The notes under the pieces: model-generated
Databases searched by the model: none
What the model saw: only the letters and a program-made list of their open reading frames with translations
Told to the model about the DNA's origin: nothing
Shown: positions 1 to 9,965 of the stretch, piece after piece
Layout of the letters: each line of letters starts with the position of its first letter
Position numbering within the stretch: position 1 is the first letter of the stretch
Assembly: GCF_033958435.1 (NCBI RefSeq)
Contig: NC_134137.1
Coordinates: forward strand, 250,402,501-250,466,500
From: Carettochelys insculpta
Lineage: Eukaryota; Chordata; Testudines; Carettochelyidae
DNA length: 64,000 nt
Direction: 5' to 3'
Made by a program: the position numbers and the translations under genes

Positions 1-912
1 TGAGTCTCCCTGCTGAAACTGCCAGCCAGCAGGCTATTTTTGGTGGGTTTTAGCAAGGCTGCCTGAGAACAGGATGGAGACATCAAACATTCCTCAGAGT
101 CTTCTGGTCCCTTCTTAGGTGTATGTATGAGTGAGTCCTTCTGACCTGCCCCCACCCATATGTGGTCTATGGATGGAGGCAAAAATGACCTGCTCTGCAG
201 CCTACAGAAATCTGTCGAGGTCTTTTCATTGACTTTGATGGGCTCTGGAACAATACCATAACAAGCCAAGCACTTGGCAGTGAGAGTTCTGCTACGGATC
301 TCACAAGATGTTACTCACATGAAGGCAATGGCTTCACGCTTTTTTTGTGGGTGGCATGTGCAGACCTAACAGTCCCAAATACAATTTATTCTTGACCAAA
401 GGCAGTTCAGAATGCAGCGTTTTACATTTCACTGAAGTCCTGGCTACATTTTATCCTGTTTTACAGTGGACTGAAGAAGGTACAAGGAGGTCAAGCAATT
501 TGCTGAGGGTCATCTGGTGACAGAGTGACTCATCCCAGATCTTCCTGGCTCCCAAGCCTTTTTTCAACACCCAAGGCTGCCTATTAAATAAGCTGAGCCC
601 TTAAGGAAACGTGCTATATTTGCTAAGACTAGATAAAGAACTCTGCACAGGGCATTTATGAACATAAAATAACTAACTGGGACACAGGAATCATTGGACA
701 GGTGGGTGATGCTGACTTCAGAAGCAGCACTTTCCTGGCATCTTCCCTCTCCATATCCCTTCCTTTTGTGACTGCCTGATAAGCAGCTCATTGCCAAGTG
801 GAGGACTGGGATATTAAGGGCAAGTTGACTTTTATTACAATTATAGTAGCTTGCACTTCAGTAGCTCTTCCCTTCTAATGATCCCAAAAGTCTTCCACAG
901 AAATAGAAATAT
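1..912. other. No gene seen; possible trace of an old SINE
   Basis: No convincing coding exon was seen. Around 440-560 the sequence has the feel of an old MIR-type SINE core (a tract about losing track of fluid 'tttacag ... ggtcaagcaatttgctgagggtcat'-like words), but it is too diverged to call firmly. Confidence 0.3.
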
Positions 913-926
913 TCATCATCATCATC
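913..926. repeat. (CAT)n microsatellite, 3' tail of the RTE element
   Basis: Four to five CAT units (GAT units on the minus strand) sit exactly where the coding-related sequence of the RTE element ends. RTE elements commonly end in short tandem repeats rather than poly(A). Confidence 0.7.
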
Positions 927-937
927 AAACTGTGGGC

Positions 938-1120
938 TCAGCACCCGTTGGTGTCTGATGCCTCTTTCACTATTTCCTTCCATCTTTCCCTGTCCAGTCC
1001 GGAGTGGCTTAGTTTCTGTAAACTAACTCCACACCAATCTACTATATCATCTACGTTTTCTCTGTGGGGTCTGCCTCTTCTATTTGAACCGTCCATCATG
1101 CCGAATATCAAGGTCTTCAT
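938..1120 (-). pseudogene. RTE element C-terminal region, fragment
   Basis: A 60-residue open stretch contains NRRGRPHRENVDDIVDWCG followed by a D-R-x-x-W motif (DRERWKEIV). This matches the arginine-rich 'RGRP...DDI...W' tail that follows the reverse transcriptase in RTE-like LINEs. It lies directly upstream of the microsatellite tail, so it is the end of the element's protein and not a host gene. Confidence 0.7.
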
Positions 1121-1470
1121 TGCTCATTCTGCAGATATGCCTGAAAAGCTGTAACTTGCATTGTATAACCTTCTGCGGTAAGTTCTCTTTCGGCTGTATC
1201 TTCTTATATAATTCCTCATTGGTGACCTTCTGCATCCATCCTATTCTCAGAATCTAACAACTCCTCTCCAATGCTAATATCCTTCTCTTTGAATCTTTTA
1301 TCATCACCCATGTCTCACATCCACACAACATGCTGCTGGATACACACGTTTGAGACATTCAGCTTCATTCCTAAGCTAATTGTTTTGCTTTTCCAGATCT
1401 TATCCATCACCTTCAAACTCTCTCTCTTGCTTTCGCTATTCCAGTCGCTATTTCCTTCTTACAGTCTAGA

Positions 1471-2339
1471 TCATGTTATGTTGCTTCCCAGATATGTGAA
1501 TTTCTCTAAGTTCTCTAGTTTGATCCCATCTACACTGATCTTCCTTCCTATTTCCTTATCTCTAAATATCAGCGTTTTTGTTTTATCAATATGCATAATC
1601 TGTTCATACCACTTCCCTTCCTTGTTTAGCACCTGTAGCATTCTCACTAGCTTCTCTTCATCTTCTTCAACGACGACTATATCATCTGTGACCCTCAAGT
1701 TGTTGACATCCTGTGCACACATATTCTTTCTACCTCTTCCTTGATCTTGTCCATCACTCTGTCTACATGCATGATGAAGATACTCGGTGATAGCAGATCT
1801 CTGGTCTCATACCTCTACTCATTCTAAATCAACTTCCCAACTCTCTGCAAGTCCTCACCGCTGCCTCTGCATTGTCGCTGATATCCTTCAAGAGCCGTAT
1901 CAGTCTGTTATCCACTCCATATGACTCCCATACCGCTCGAGTCACTTTCTGATCTGTACTGTCAAATACCTTCTGGTGGGGGAGGGGGCGGGAAATCAGT
2001 GAAGTATATGTTCTTGTTCTTTTGTCAAGCTTTCTCCGCTTTCCGTCTTAGTGCCAGTATCTGCAGTATGGTAGTTCTGCCTTTCCTGAATCCTGCTTGT
2101 TTGTCCACTAGATGTTCTATCTACAATCTCAGTCTCTCCATCAGTATCAGCACCACCTTACCTAAATGACTTCTTAGGGCAATTGTTCTGTAGTTCTCAC
2201 ACAATAAAGGGAGCACATTGGAATGCATTGTCACTAGCACAGATCTTGTCCATTCCTTAGGTGTCTTCCCTTCCTTCCATGCTATACTACATAGTCCATG
2301 TATTTCCTGAATCATACTTTCTACACCATATTTGATCAT
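1471..2339 (-). pseudogene. RTE element reverse transcriptase, fragments
   Basis: Two open fragments are visible. The upstream one (2121-2339) carries EWTRSVLV and, after a gap, NYRTIALRSHLGKV, which correspond to early reverse transcriptase motifs. The downstream one (1471-1722) carries the catalytic region, where the expected YADD reads VTDD, then KTKTLIF and EKFTYLGSNIT. The lost first catalytic-site residues and the interrupting stops show it is inactive. The gap between the fragments is out of frame. Confidence 0.7.
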
Positions 2340-2486
2340 CTCTCCCGTTATCTTATTTCCAGAGCTCTTGCTGTTTAGTCATTTCATACTCTACTTCCTC
2401 CTTCGAAATATTGGTCTCGCTCTTGATGCTCAGTGGAGACATCTCTTTCAGTTCTTCTATCAGTCCCTCTGAGACACTAGGATCCA

Positions 2487-2608
2487 GCATCTGAAGAAGT
2501 GAGTTAACTCACGAAAGCTCATGCTCTAAACTTTTCTGTTAGTCTATAAGGTGCCACAGGACCCTTCGTTGCTCTACAGATCCAGACTAACACGGCTACC
2601 CCTCTGAT
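2487..2608 (+). mobile_element. Penelope-like element 3' end, nested in the RTE element
   Basis: The copy runs from 'ctgaagaagtgag' to 'cggctacccctctgat'. This is the same terminal sequence seen beside the GIY-YIG fragment at 62.3-63.1 kb. It is flanked by a perfect 11 bp direct repeat ACTAGGATCCA (2476-2486 and 2609-2619), so it inserted after the RTE element. Confidence 0.85.
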
Positions 2609-2836
2609 ACTAGGATCCAACTGTCCTTTGTACAGATTGGTGCAATATCTTGTCCATCACTGCACAATCTTCCCCCTGTTCATGAGTGCCTGGTCGTTTT
2701 CATCTTTGATCATCATCTGTTTTGGCTGCCACTTCCTATTAATACTCCTGACCTTCTACACCTCTCCAGTCTTACACTCACCATAATACCTCTCAATAGC
2801 TTTGCACTGCTCCTCTAACCATTTCACCTTATCCTT

Positions 2837-3316
2837 TCAGGCCACTTTACTTACCTTATTGCATTTCACCCTATATTGCTGTTCCGCCTCTTGGAAGCAT
2901 GCCTTCTGATCTTCAATGCTCTCTTTTCTTGGACCAACTTCAGTATCACATGTAATCCACTTTTTATTTATCTTCTCTTCTTCCAAAACAGTCTGCTCAA
3001 TTGCCTCTTCTATCGCAGTAGCTATCCCTTTGATTCTCTTATCAAGGTCTTTCTCTGTGTCGACATTCCTAATCTTCTCTTCAGGGAATGTGTATACAGC
3101 AGCACCTATTTCTTCCTCACCTAGCTTTGCCACGTCTCTTTTTTTCTTAAACTGTGTCTTATACTTTCTCTTGAGTTTCATCCTGATGTTTGCGATCACT
3201 CGACTGTGGTCCGAGTCTACATCCACTCCTTGGAAAGTCTGGCACTGCTGTACTGATGCTACCCATCTTCTTATCGAGACCATATTTATCATGTTCTTGG
3301 ACTTCTCGTCATTCAA
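2837..3316 (-). pseudogene. RTE element linker between endonuclease and RT
   Basis: A 159-residue open stretch, rich in K, E and Q, lies between the endonuclease fragment and the reverse transcriptase fragments. This is the position and composition of the poorly conserved linker in RTE-like LINEs. It starts with SKNMINMVSIRRWVASVQQC-like sequence and has no host-protein resemblance that I recognise. It is the longest uninterrupted frame left in the element. Confidence 0.55.
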
Positions 3317-3456
3317 TCACCATGTCCACTTCCTACAGCCCTTTTGTTGGAATCCTGTGTTGCGGATCACCATCTCTTGCTCCATAGTAAATTCTACTAG
3401 TTTCTCACCTCATTCATTTCTTTCTCTGTCTCCAAACCATCCCATAACTCTCTTTC

Positions 3457-3923
3457 TCAACCTTCATTATCTGTTCTGACTTTCGTGTTGCACTCTCTCT
3501 TTGGCATCTCCTCCAGTGTCTTTGTCAAGTCTTTACAGAATAGCTTGATTTCTCCCTCTGTCCTGTTGGACGTGGGTGCACGCACCTGAATGACCAAGAT
3601 GTTGAATGATTTTGCTTCAAATCTCACTACCATCTCTCTTGCACTCACCAGTTGTATCCTAACAGTGCTCCTCTAGCTCTTTTGCCAAGAAGGAATCCAA
3701 CTCTTGCCTCGTGCTTTGTTTCGTTCCCTGACCAAATGACTTCGCAACCACACCTCTCTCCTGATGCCGGCCAACACATCTCCACTAGTCCAAGTATATC
3801 GCGTTGGTATCCCTCCATCTCCTTTTGAAGCAGCTCTAACTTTCCAGTCACCCACTGTGTTCGGAGCTTCCATGTTCCAATTGATACTATATGTGTTAGT
3901 TGTAATTTTCTTTCAGTAGCCAA
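3457..3923 (-). pseudogene. RTE element AP-type endonuclease, fragment
   Basis: The minus strand opens with SIGTWKLRTQWVTGKLE, then RDILGLVEMCW and ASGE. This is the start of the apurinic-type endonuclease of RTE-like LINEs, with the catalytic glutamate in LGLVE. Further on (3457-3648) a second frame shows 'FEAKSFNILVIQVRAPT', the middle of the same domain. The frame shift between them means no functional enzyme. Confidence 0.7.
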
Positions 3924-4073
3924 CTTACCAACCCAAGCCCGATCGCCACAGACCTTTTTTATCTGGGTAACGTCCGAGCCAGTATGTTTTATCAGCTAGT
4001 TGTACTGGCATCAGATTTCATTCATATTGTTGTATCACAATCAGCGCATCGACACCCAGTTGACCAACCCTCC

Positions 4074-4204
4074 TGCAAGTGGCAGCCTGGCAGCTCGTGG
4101 CTGGTCAGTTTCCCCATTCCTGCCAGCACAGGGCAGCCAGGAACGAGGCTGCCATTTGGTTCCCAGTTTCTTGCCACTTGGGGGACCCAGGAAACTGACC
4201 AGCC
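4074..4204. repeat. Imperfect foldback
   Basis: GGCTGGTCAGTTTCC at 4099-4113 is matched inverted by GGAAACTGACCAGCC at 4190-4204. An inner pair, CAAGTGGCA and TGCCACTTG, and GCAGCC/GGCTGC words also pair. This is probably a small foldback DNA element at or beside the 5' end of the RTE copy. The family was not recognised. Confidence 0.5.
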
Positions 4205-4587
4205 ATGTACTAGGCAGGCTGACAACTGCAGAGCAGCTTCAAGTTGTGCTTAACTTGCATTACCTTGAAGCCATGTATTTCGAGGGTTTACTGTTCAACA
4301 GACCTACATTCCACTATCCCACTCTGTAAACAGGATTTTCAGAGTTTATCACGTGTGAGTGCCCATGAGAGGTACAGCACTGAAAGGCTTGGAAATCTGC
4401 ACCCCTTGCCCTGCTGCTGCCTCCCGCCATCTCCCACTGACATCACCCATCATGGGTTTTGCGCTCCTGAACAGTGACTTGACCTCCCATCTAACCACTA
4501 GGCCCAGCTGCCCCTCTCCACCCAAGAGATACCCAAGCCACAGGGTGCCTGTTTTTTTCCTAGTTGGTGCCTGTGGGCCACCCCTTC

Positions 4588-4711
4588 CAAGGAGTGGGTC
4601 TGTCCCACAAAAACTCATAACCTAACAAATAATATTGTTAGCCTTTAAGGTGTTAGCGGACTGCTTTCTTGTTTTGTGAAGATACAGACTAAAACAGCTG
4701 CCTGTTTGAGA
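4588..4711 (+). mobile_element. Penelope-like element 3' end
   Basis: The copy shows the family words in order: AAGGAGTGGGTCTGTCCCAC, CCTAACAAATAATATTGTTAG, CCTTTAAGGTG, then GATACAGACTAAAACAGCTG. It is more diverged at its end than the copies at 2.5 and 27.3 kb. No clear target-site duplication was found. Confidence 0.75.
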
Positions 4712-5848
4712 CTCTCCCACCTCCGCAGTTCTGGCCTGGCTAGCTCCCTCATTCCCCAGGGCCAGGCCAGATAAAGATAAGGGTTACAGCCTAATGGTTC
4801 AAATACTCCTCTCCAAACAAATGCCAAAACCTGACAGAAATCACTTAGGTGGAAATCCAACTCTAACTGAAAAGTCAAACAAACAGGATCTATGGTAAAG
4901 TTCTCCCAGTTTTTAATTTACCATACATCCAATAGCAAAGTAACACAGGATTTGTTTTTTCAAAAATTGATCAGTTTCAGATAGCTACAAATCACCTAAA
5001 GAATAATGTTCTAAAAAGGATTTTTCCCATCTAAACCATTCACACCCATGCAAAGTGGAGCAGCCCTACCCCCTCCCTATTTCGCCACCACCTAACTTTT
5101 TGCACCCCCTCTGAGGTTGGAGGGGCTGTGGCTCTGGTTTTGAGGGAAGGCACAGACAGAGGAATGGAGTGAGGGTAGGGAGGGGGGTTGCCACCCCAAA
5201 GGAGGGGGGGTTCCACCTGCCACACCTGTCTGAACATGTCAAAGGGGTCTGAGGCTTCCAGGCCATCATACCCCTTTGTCCCCATCCAGCAGTAGGCCAG
5301 GCTGGAGATCCCTCCCACATTCCACATCCCTGGGCCCCAGCCTGGAGCTCCCTCCTGCTGCACCCCAAACCCTTCATCCCAGGCTCTAACTCAGGACATG
5401 CACTCTTAGCTGGAGCACCCTCACCTCATCTCACACTGCAGCCTTCCAGCCCCACCTGGAGCACCTCCCTCCAATATTCTGAACCCACGATTTGTGTTCA
5501 CCCCAGATTCTAGGGGCCCCCACAAAATCTAATAGCCCTGGTCTCCAGAAAAGTGAACCCAGCTCTACCAGCCCTCTTCTGTGATTCACCTTCCTTACCC
5601 TCTTCTTCCAATATCTGCGCCCTCCTGAACCCTTCATAGGACTCCTCCAACCCACAATCCCCCATCTAACCCCTGGCTTGGGACCAGCTGCCCTTTACTC
5701 CAAAGACCTGCCTGTTTGCGCTGCCTGTGGGCTACCAAGCTCAGTGCAACCCCCTAGCAGCTGTCCTCTCTTTCTCACAAGTGGCTGCCCCACCATTCCC
5801 TGCCATAGGGCCCTGCCCTCCCATCCCAATTCTATTACCTGCAAGCAC
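4712..5848. other. No gene seen
   Basis: Non-coding by inspection. The stretch 5040-5700 is rich in C on the plus strand, and its open frames on both strands look compositional rather than coding. Confidence 0.5.
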
Positions 5849-7208
5849 TACGGTGACCATCCGTCCCATGTTAGGCAGGATGGTCCCATATTTATGGAGA
5901 CAAAAAGTCTCTCTGACTCATTTTGTAAATGAGACTAGTTGTCCCTCCCCGCACTGACATTTCCTGTGCTGGACAGAGACTCACAGGGCTTTTTTCTGGC
6001 CACCGTCATTTTAAAATGTAGCTCCTCGCCTGCTGCACCACTGGGACACCACTGCCAGCCCCAGACTGGTTCAGGAGCCTGGTTGGGCTGGGGATGGAGG
6101 AGAGTGGGGACTGGAGCAGGGGAGCTGGGGCTGACACAGTGCTGGGCTGGGGCCATCATTGGAGACCCCCCACTACTGTCCCTGCTGTGGGGCTGAGGTG
6201 AAGCCAGAGCCCTACTGTGGCTGGAGCCCTGCACAGCATGGGGGCCAAGCCCCCCAACCCCCATCACATCATGGGGCCAGGGTTGAGCCCTGTATGGCGC
6301 AGGGGCTCCTTGGAACTCTTGTGGGGCCAGAGCCCCGCCCCCACCGGAGCCCTGCCACAGGGCTGGGATGGAGCTGGGGCTGGAGGCCTACTGGGACGGC
6401 CCCTGCTGTGGACCTGGGGCCAGAGCTCTGTATGGTGCAAGGGTGGAGCCACCCCCCGCCACCCCAGCCCTCACCACATCACAGGGCCAGGGTTGGAGCT
6501 TTGTAGTGTGTGGGGCCAAGGCCCCCCTGCACATCCCACAGGGCTGGAGACCCCCTGCACTGGAGCCCTGTGCGGCATGGGGATGGGGCTAGGGCCAGAG
6601 CCCCTCTGGAGTCCACAGCACTAAGCCCTGAAGACCCTGCTGCAGGCTTCTCACCCAGCCCCAGTGGGCTGGGGTGGGTGTGTGGAGTCTGGCTGGGAAG
6701 GAGGGCACAGGAGTGGGCTGGAAGTGGGAGGTCTGGGTGGGAGGAAGGGTGCAGCCATTGCCTGCCCAAAGGTGACCATCTGTCCTCTTGCAGCCAAGAC
6801 AATCCCCGCCCCCAGGGTGTCCCATATTTAGCCTGTGGGAATACGGTCACCCTAGCCAGCAGAGTGTGCGGAGGAGACCTATCTGAAACACAGCCCCCTC
6901 TGTCCTCTCTGACAGTGTGAGCAGAGTGCCCAGCAGCCACATAACCTGCCTCTGTCCCTTGTCCCCCACCCCTCAAGGGGCTGCTGCTAACAGCATGTTT
7001 AAACAATCAGCTTAGAGCAAAAGCCTAGATAGCTCCTGCAGATCCCAGACAGCCCCTGTGGCAGAAGGAGCCGTCTCTTTAAAAATCAGGTCCCTGTTCT
7101 GCACCCCAGGGGGGCAATTAGCCTGTTTTTTACAAAAAGTCAGGATGCTCACCAGGGAGCTAAAAAAAACAGACACTCCTGCCTAAAACGGGACAGCTGG
7201 TCACCCTA
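5849..7208. mobile_element. GC-rich region bounded by GGTGACCA-type inverted ends
   Basis: The left end TACGGTGACCATCCGTCCC and the right end, read on the minus strand as TAGGGTGACCAGCTGTCCC, are inverted matches. A short unit with both ends (about 6771-6856, GGTGACCATCTGTCC ... GGTCACCCTA) lies inside. This looks like a hAT-type non-autonomous DNA transposon cluster. The flanking 8-mers do not match, so either two elements are merged here or the outer ends belong to different copies. Confidence 0.45.
6040..6620. repeat. Degenerate GC-rich minisatellite
   Basis: Variants of GGGGCCAGGGTTGGAGC, GAGCCCTG and CACATCATGGGGCCAGG recur irregularly across this stretch. The overlapping open frames on both strands are explained by this repetition and by the lack of A+T-rich stop codons. 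Confidence 0.6.
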
Positions 7209-9252
7209 ATCCCTTGTCATCCAGTCCCAGCGTCTGGCAGCTGGAGGCCAGGGATGCTGGAATCATAGGATCACATCCTTGACCACATGCTAATAGCCAT
7301 TGACACACCTATCCTCCACGAGCTTCTCTAGTTCTCTCTTTCCAGTTGCATTTTCAGCTTCCACAACATCTAACAACAACTAGTTAAACAGATTGTCTGT
7401 GTTTGTTTTAAACCTGGTGCCTATTAATTGTATTAGGTGAGCCCTGGATCTTGCGTTCTGTGGAGTGGTATATGACACTCCGTAATTCACTTTCTCCACA
7501 CCAGTCAATTTTATACGCCTCTCTCACGCTCTTCCCCTTTGTCATCTCTTTTCTTATCTGAACAGTCCCAGTCTTTTTACTCTTGCCCCATATGGAAGCT
7601 GTTCCGTAATTGGAGGGTTTTTTGGTTTCCCTCTCCTGTAGCTTTTCCAGTGCAATATTCAAGTGGTGTGCGTCATTGATTTATTGTGTGGCAACAGTTT
7701 AGCTTTTTCAGGTTTATCGCAATGAAGCCTGGTGTGCTCATGACTGTTCAGGCTCCAATAGCACTCACCCCTCAATCAGTATTCACTTGGGTGCCCATCC
7801 AAACCCTTTGAATTTAAGAGGTTGCCATGTAGGCCGAGGGTCCTTAGGCTCGCTATGCAAATTGTAGGATCAGGGCACTAGGCTGTGTTCGATCTAATTA
7901 TCTGGAAGCTAAAAGCTTACAAGAAAGCCAGCCTTTCCACCTCGCTAGAGAAGGGCTGAGATGTCATATTCTGGAGGATTTCTACTGTAACACTTTTGCC
8001 TATGCCAATGGTTTATACTATGGTAATAGAGTATCAGATTTAATTAGAGGATGGGAATGAGCTTTCACGATTAAAGATATTGCCTTGATTTCAATTTTTC
8101 TCTTACTTACTTGGCGAAGTTAAATAAAAAGTCTGCCTGGCTGTAGTATATTTTATGTACAATATTTTATGCCATTGTTATGCACTGATTGCTCTTTATG
8201 GAAAATCTGTGCCAACTGCTAGAACTGGGTTGCAGTGTGTCTAGTGGAATGATGAATTTCTTCTTTCATTTATCCCCAAAGTATCATCATTTGTAAAAGT
8301 GGTACATTTCTTGGGTTTTTTTTTTTCCACGTTAAAAAAAGCATGACTGAACTATGAAAAACCCAAATGTCTTCATCTTAGTTGCACCACATGGGCAAAA
8401 TAGGTGGAGCGAAATGAGCTGGGACAACAGCCACCTTGGATTTTTTAGAAACAAGACATGCTGAGGAGTTGGTGCTTTTGGTCATCACCTTCTGACCATG
8501 ACTGCACACCAGGTAAGAATGCAGGGACAATGGCTGCCTTAAATGAGGTCAAGTATGTGATAGCTCCAGCAAATCCACTGGGAGTTGAGGGGACATTGAA
8601 CCTTGCAAATAGCACCTGAGAAGATCGGGAACAAAAAAAAAAAAATCAACAGTGGGACTTTGAACAAGTTTTTCTATTAAGCACAACTGATGTGTACGCA
8701 CACATTTCCCCTTCAAGAGAAAACGACCTTCAGAACAGCAAGAGTTTTCAGTTATAACAGAAGAAGATTAAGTCTTGAAGTCCTGTAAGAACACCTCAGC
8801 TTTGAAAATACGTCTGTAATCCAATAGGCAAATGTAGAATAATACAGCTCCCAATTCAGTTCACGACCCTCTCTTCATGGCTGGCTTAACTTTCAACCAA
8901 GAGCAGATAAACGCAGGAAGCTTGGTACTAGCCATCCACAGCTTTCCTACCTAAGAGGGATACAACACACATTTCCCCTGTACTTTCCTTTCTGGCTATA
9001 ACAGAGAGAAACCCCTAAATGGGGGACTTACCTGACTGCTACCCTTGCCTAAGAAGTAGGAAGTCTTATGTTTTTCTTCCAGTATGTCTCATACTCACAG
9101 GCAGTCAGATGCCTGGAAGAGACAGCACCTGCTTTTAAAGGGCTTTAGGGCCACACGAGCGACACTGGGATGTGCACATGCACCCCAGAGCCCAGTGCTT
9201 TGTTACGACACCCTACAGTAAATGACATTGTTATGTACAGATTGCTCTCTAT
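7209..9252. other. No gene seen
   Basis: Unique-looking A+T-rich sequence with homopolymer runs near 8310-8340 and 8631-8645. No splice-bounded open frame or repeat family was recognised. Confidence 0.5.
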
Positions 9253-9962
9253 GGCTACGTCTACACGTGCACCCAACTTCGAAATAGATTATTTCGATGT
9301 TGCGACATCGAAATAGTCTATTCCGACGAATAACGTCTACACGTCCTCCAGGGCTGGCAACGTCGATGTTCAACTTCGACGTTGCTCAGCCCAACATCGA
9401 AATAGGCACAGCGAGGGAACGTCTACACGCCAAAGTAGCACACATCGAAATAAGGGAGCCAGGCACAGCTGCAGACAGGGTCACGGGGCGGACTCAACAG
9501 CAAGTCGCTCCCTTAAAGGGCCCCTCCCAGACACACTTTCATTAAACAGTGCAAGATACACAGAGCCAACAACTAGTTGCAGACCCTGTATATGCAGCAC
9601 GGACCCCCAGCTGCAGCAGCAGCAGCCAGAAGCCCTGGGCTAAGGGCTGCTGCCCACGGTGACCACAGAGCCCCGCAAGGGCTGGAGAGAGAGTATCTCT
9701 CAACCCCCCAGCTGATGGCCGCCATGGAGGACCCCGCTATTTCGATGTTGCGGGACGCGGATCGTCTACACGTCCCTACTTCGATGTTGAACGTCGAAGT
9801 AGGGCGCTATTCCCATCCGCTCATGGGGTTAGCGACTTCGACGTCTCGCCGCCTAACGTCGATTTCAACTTCGAAATAGCGCCCAACACGTGTAGACGTG
9901 ACGGGCGCTATTTCGAAGTTAGTGCCGCTACTTCGAAGTAGCGTGCACGTGTAGACGCAGCC
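9253..9962 (+). mobile_element. 710 bp CpG-rich DNA transposon, copy 1
   Basis: The ends are GGCTACGTCTACACGTGC and, inverted, GGCTGCGTCTACACGTGC. The flanks carry the 3 bp duplication TAT (9250-9252, 9963-9965). Both subterminal zones are packed with ATCGAAATA/TATTTCGAT and TTCGAA words in both orientations, while the core is GC-rich with CAG runs. No transposase is recognisable, so it is non-autonomous. The terminal pattern and 3 bp duplication suggest PIF-Harbinger, but that is inference. Confidence 0.8.
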
Positions 9963-9965
9963 TAT

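Larger units (their letters stand above)
913..3960 (-). mobile_element. RTE-type non-LTR retrotransposon, decayed
   Basis: Reading the minus strand, the order is endonuclease start (about 3923), linker, reverse transcriptase, a C-terminal arginine-rich tail and then a (GAT)n microsatellite tail. That order and the microsatellite 3' end fit the RTE clade of LINEs. The frame is broken many times, so the copy is dead. A short Penelope-like end has inserted at 2487-2608 with an 11 bp duplication. The true 5' end is uncertain and may reach about 4060 or further. Clade assignment rests on the tail and on motif resemblance and was not checked by a search. Confidence 0.75.

Noticed and set aside
5040..7006. 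Long overlapping open frames on both strands, up to 175 codons
   Set aside because: They lie in GC-rich or C-rich, internally repeated sequence, are open in several frames at once and resemble no protein family I know.
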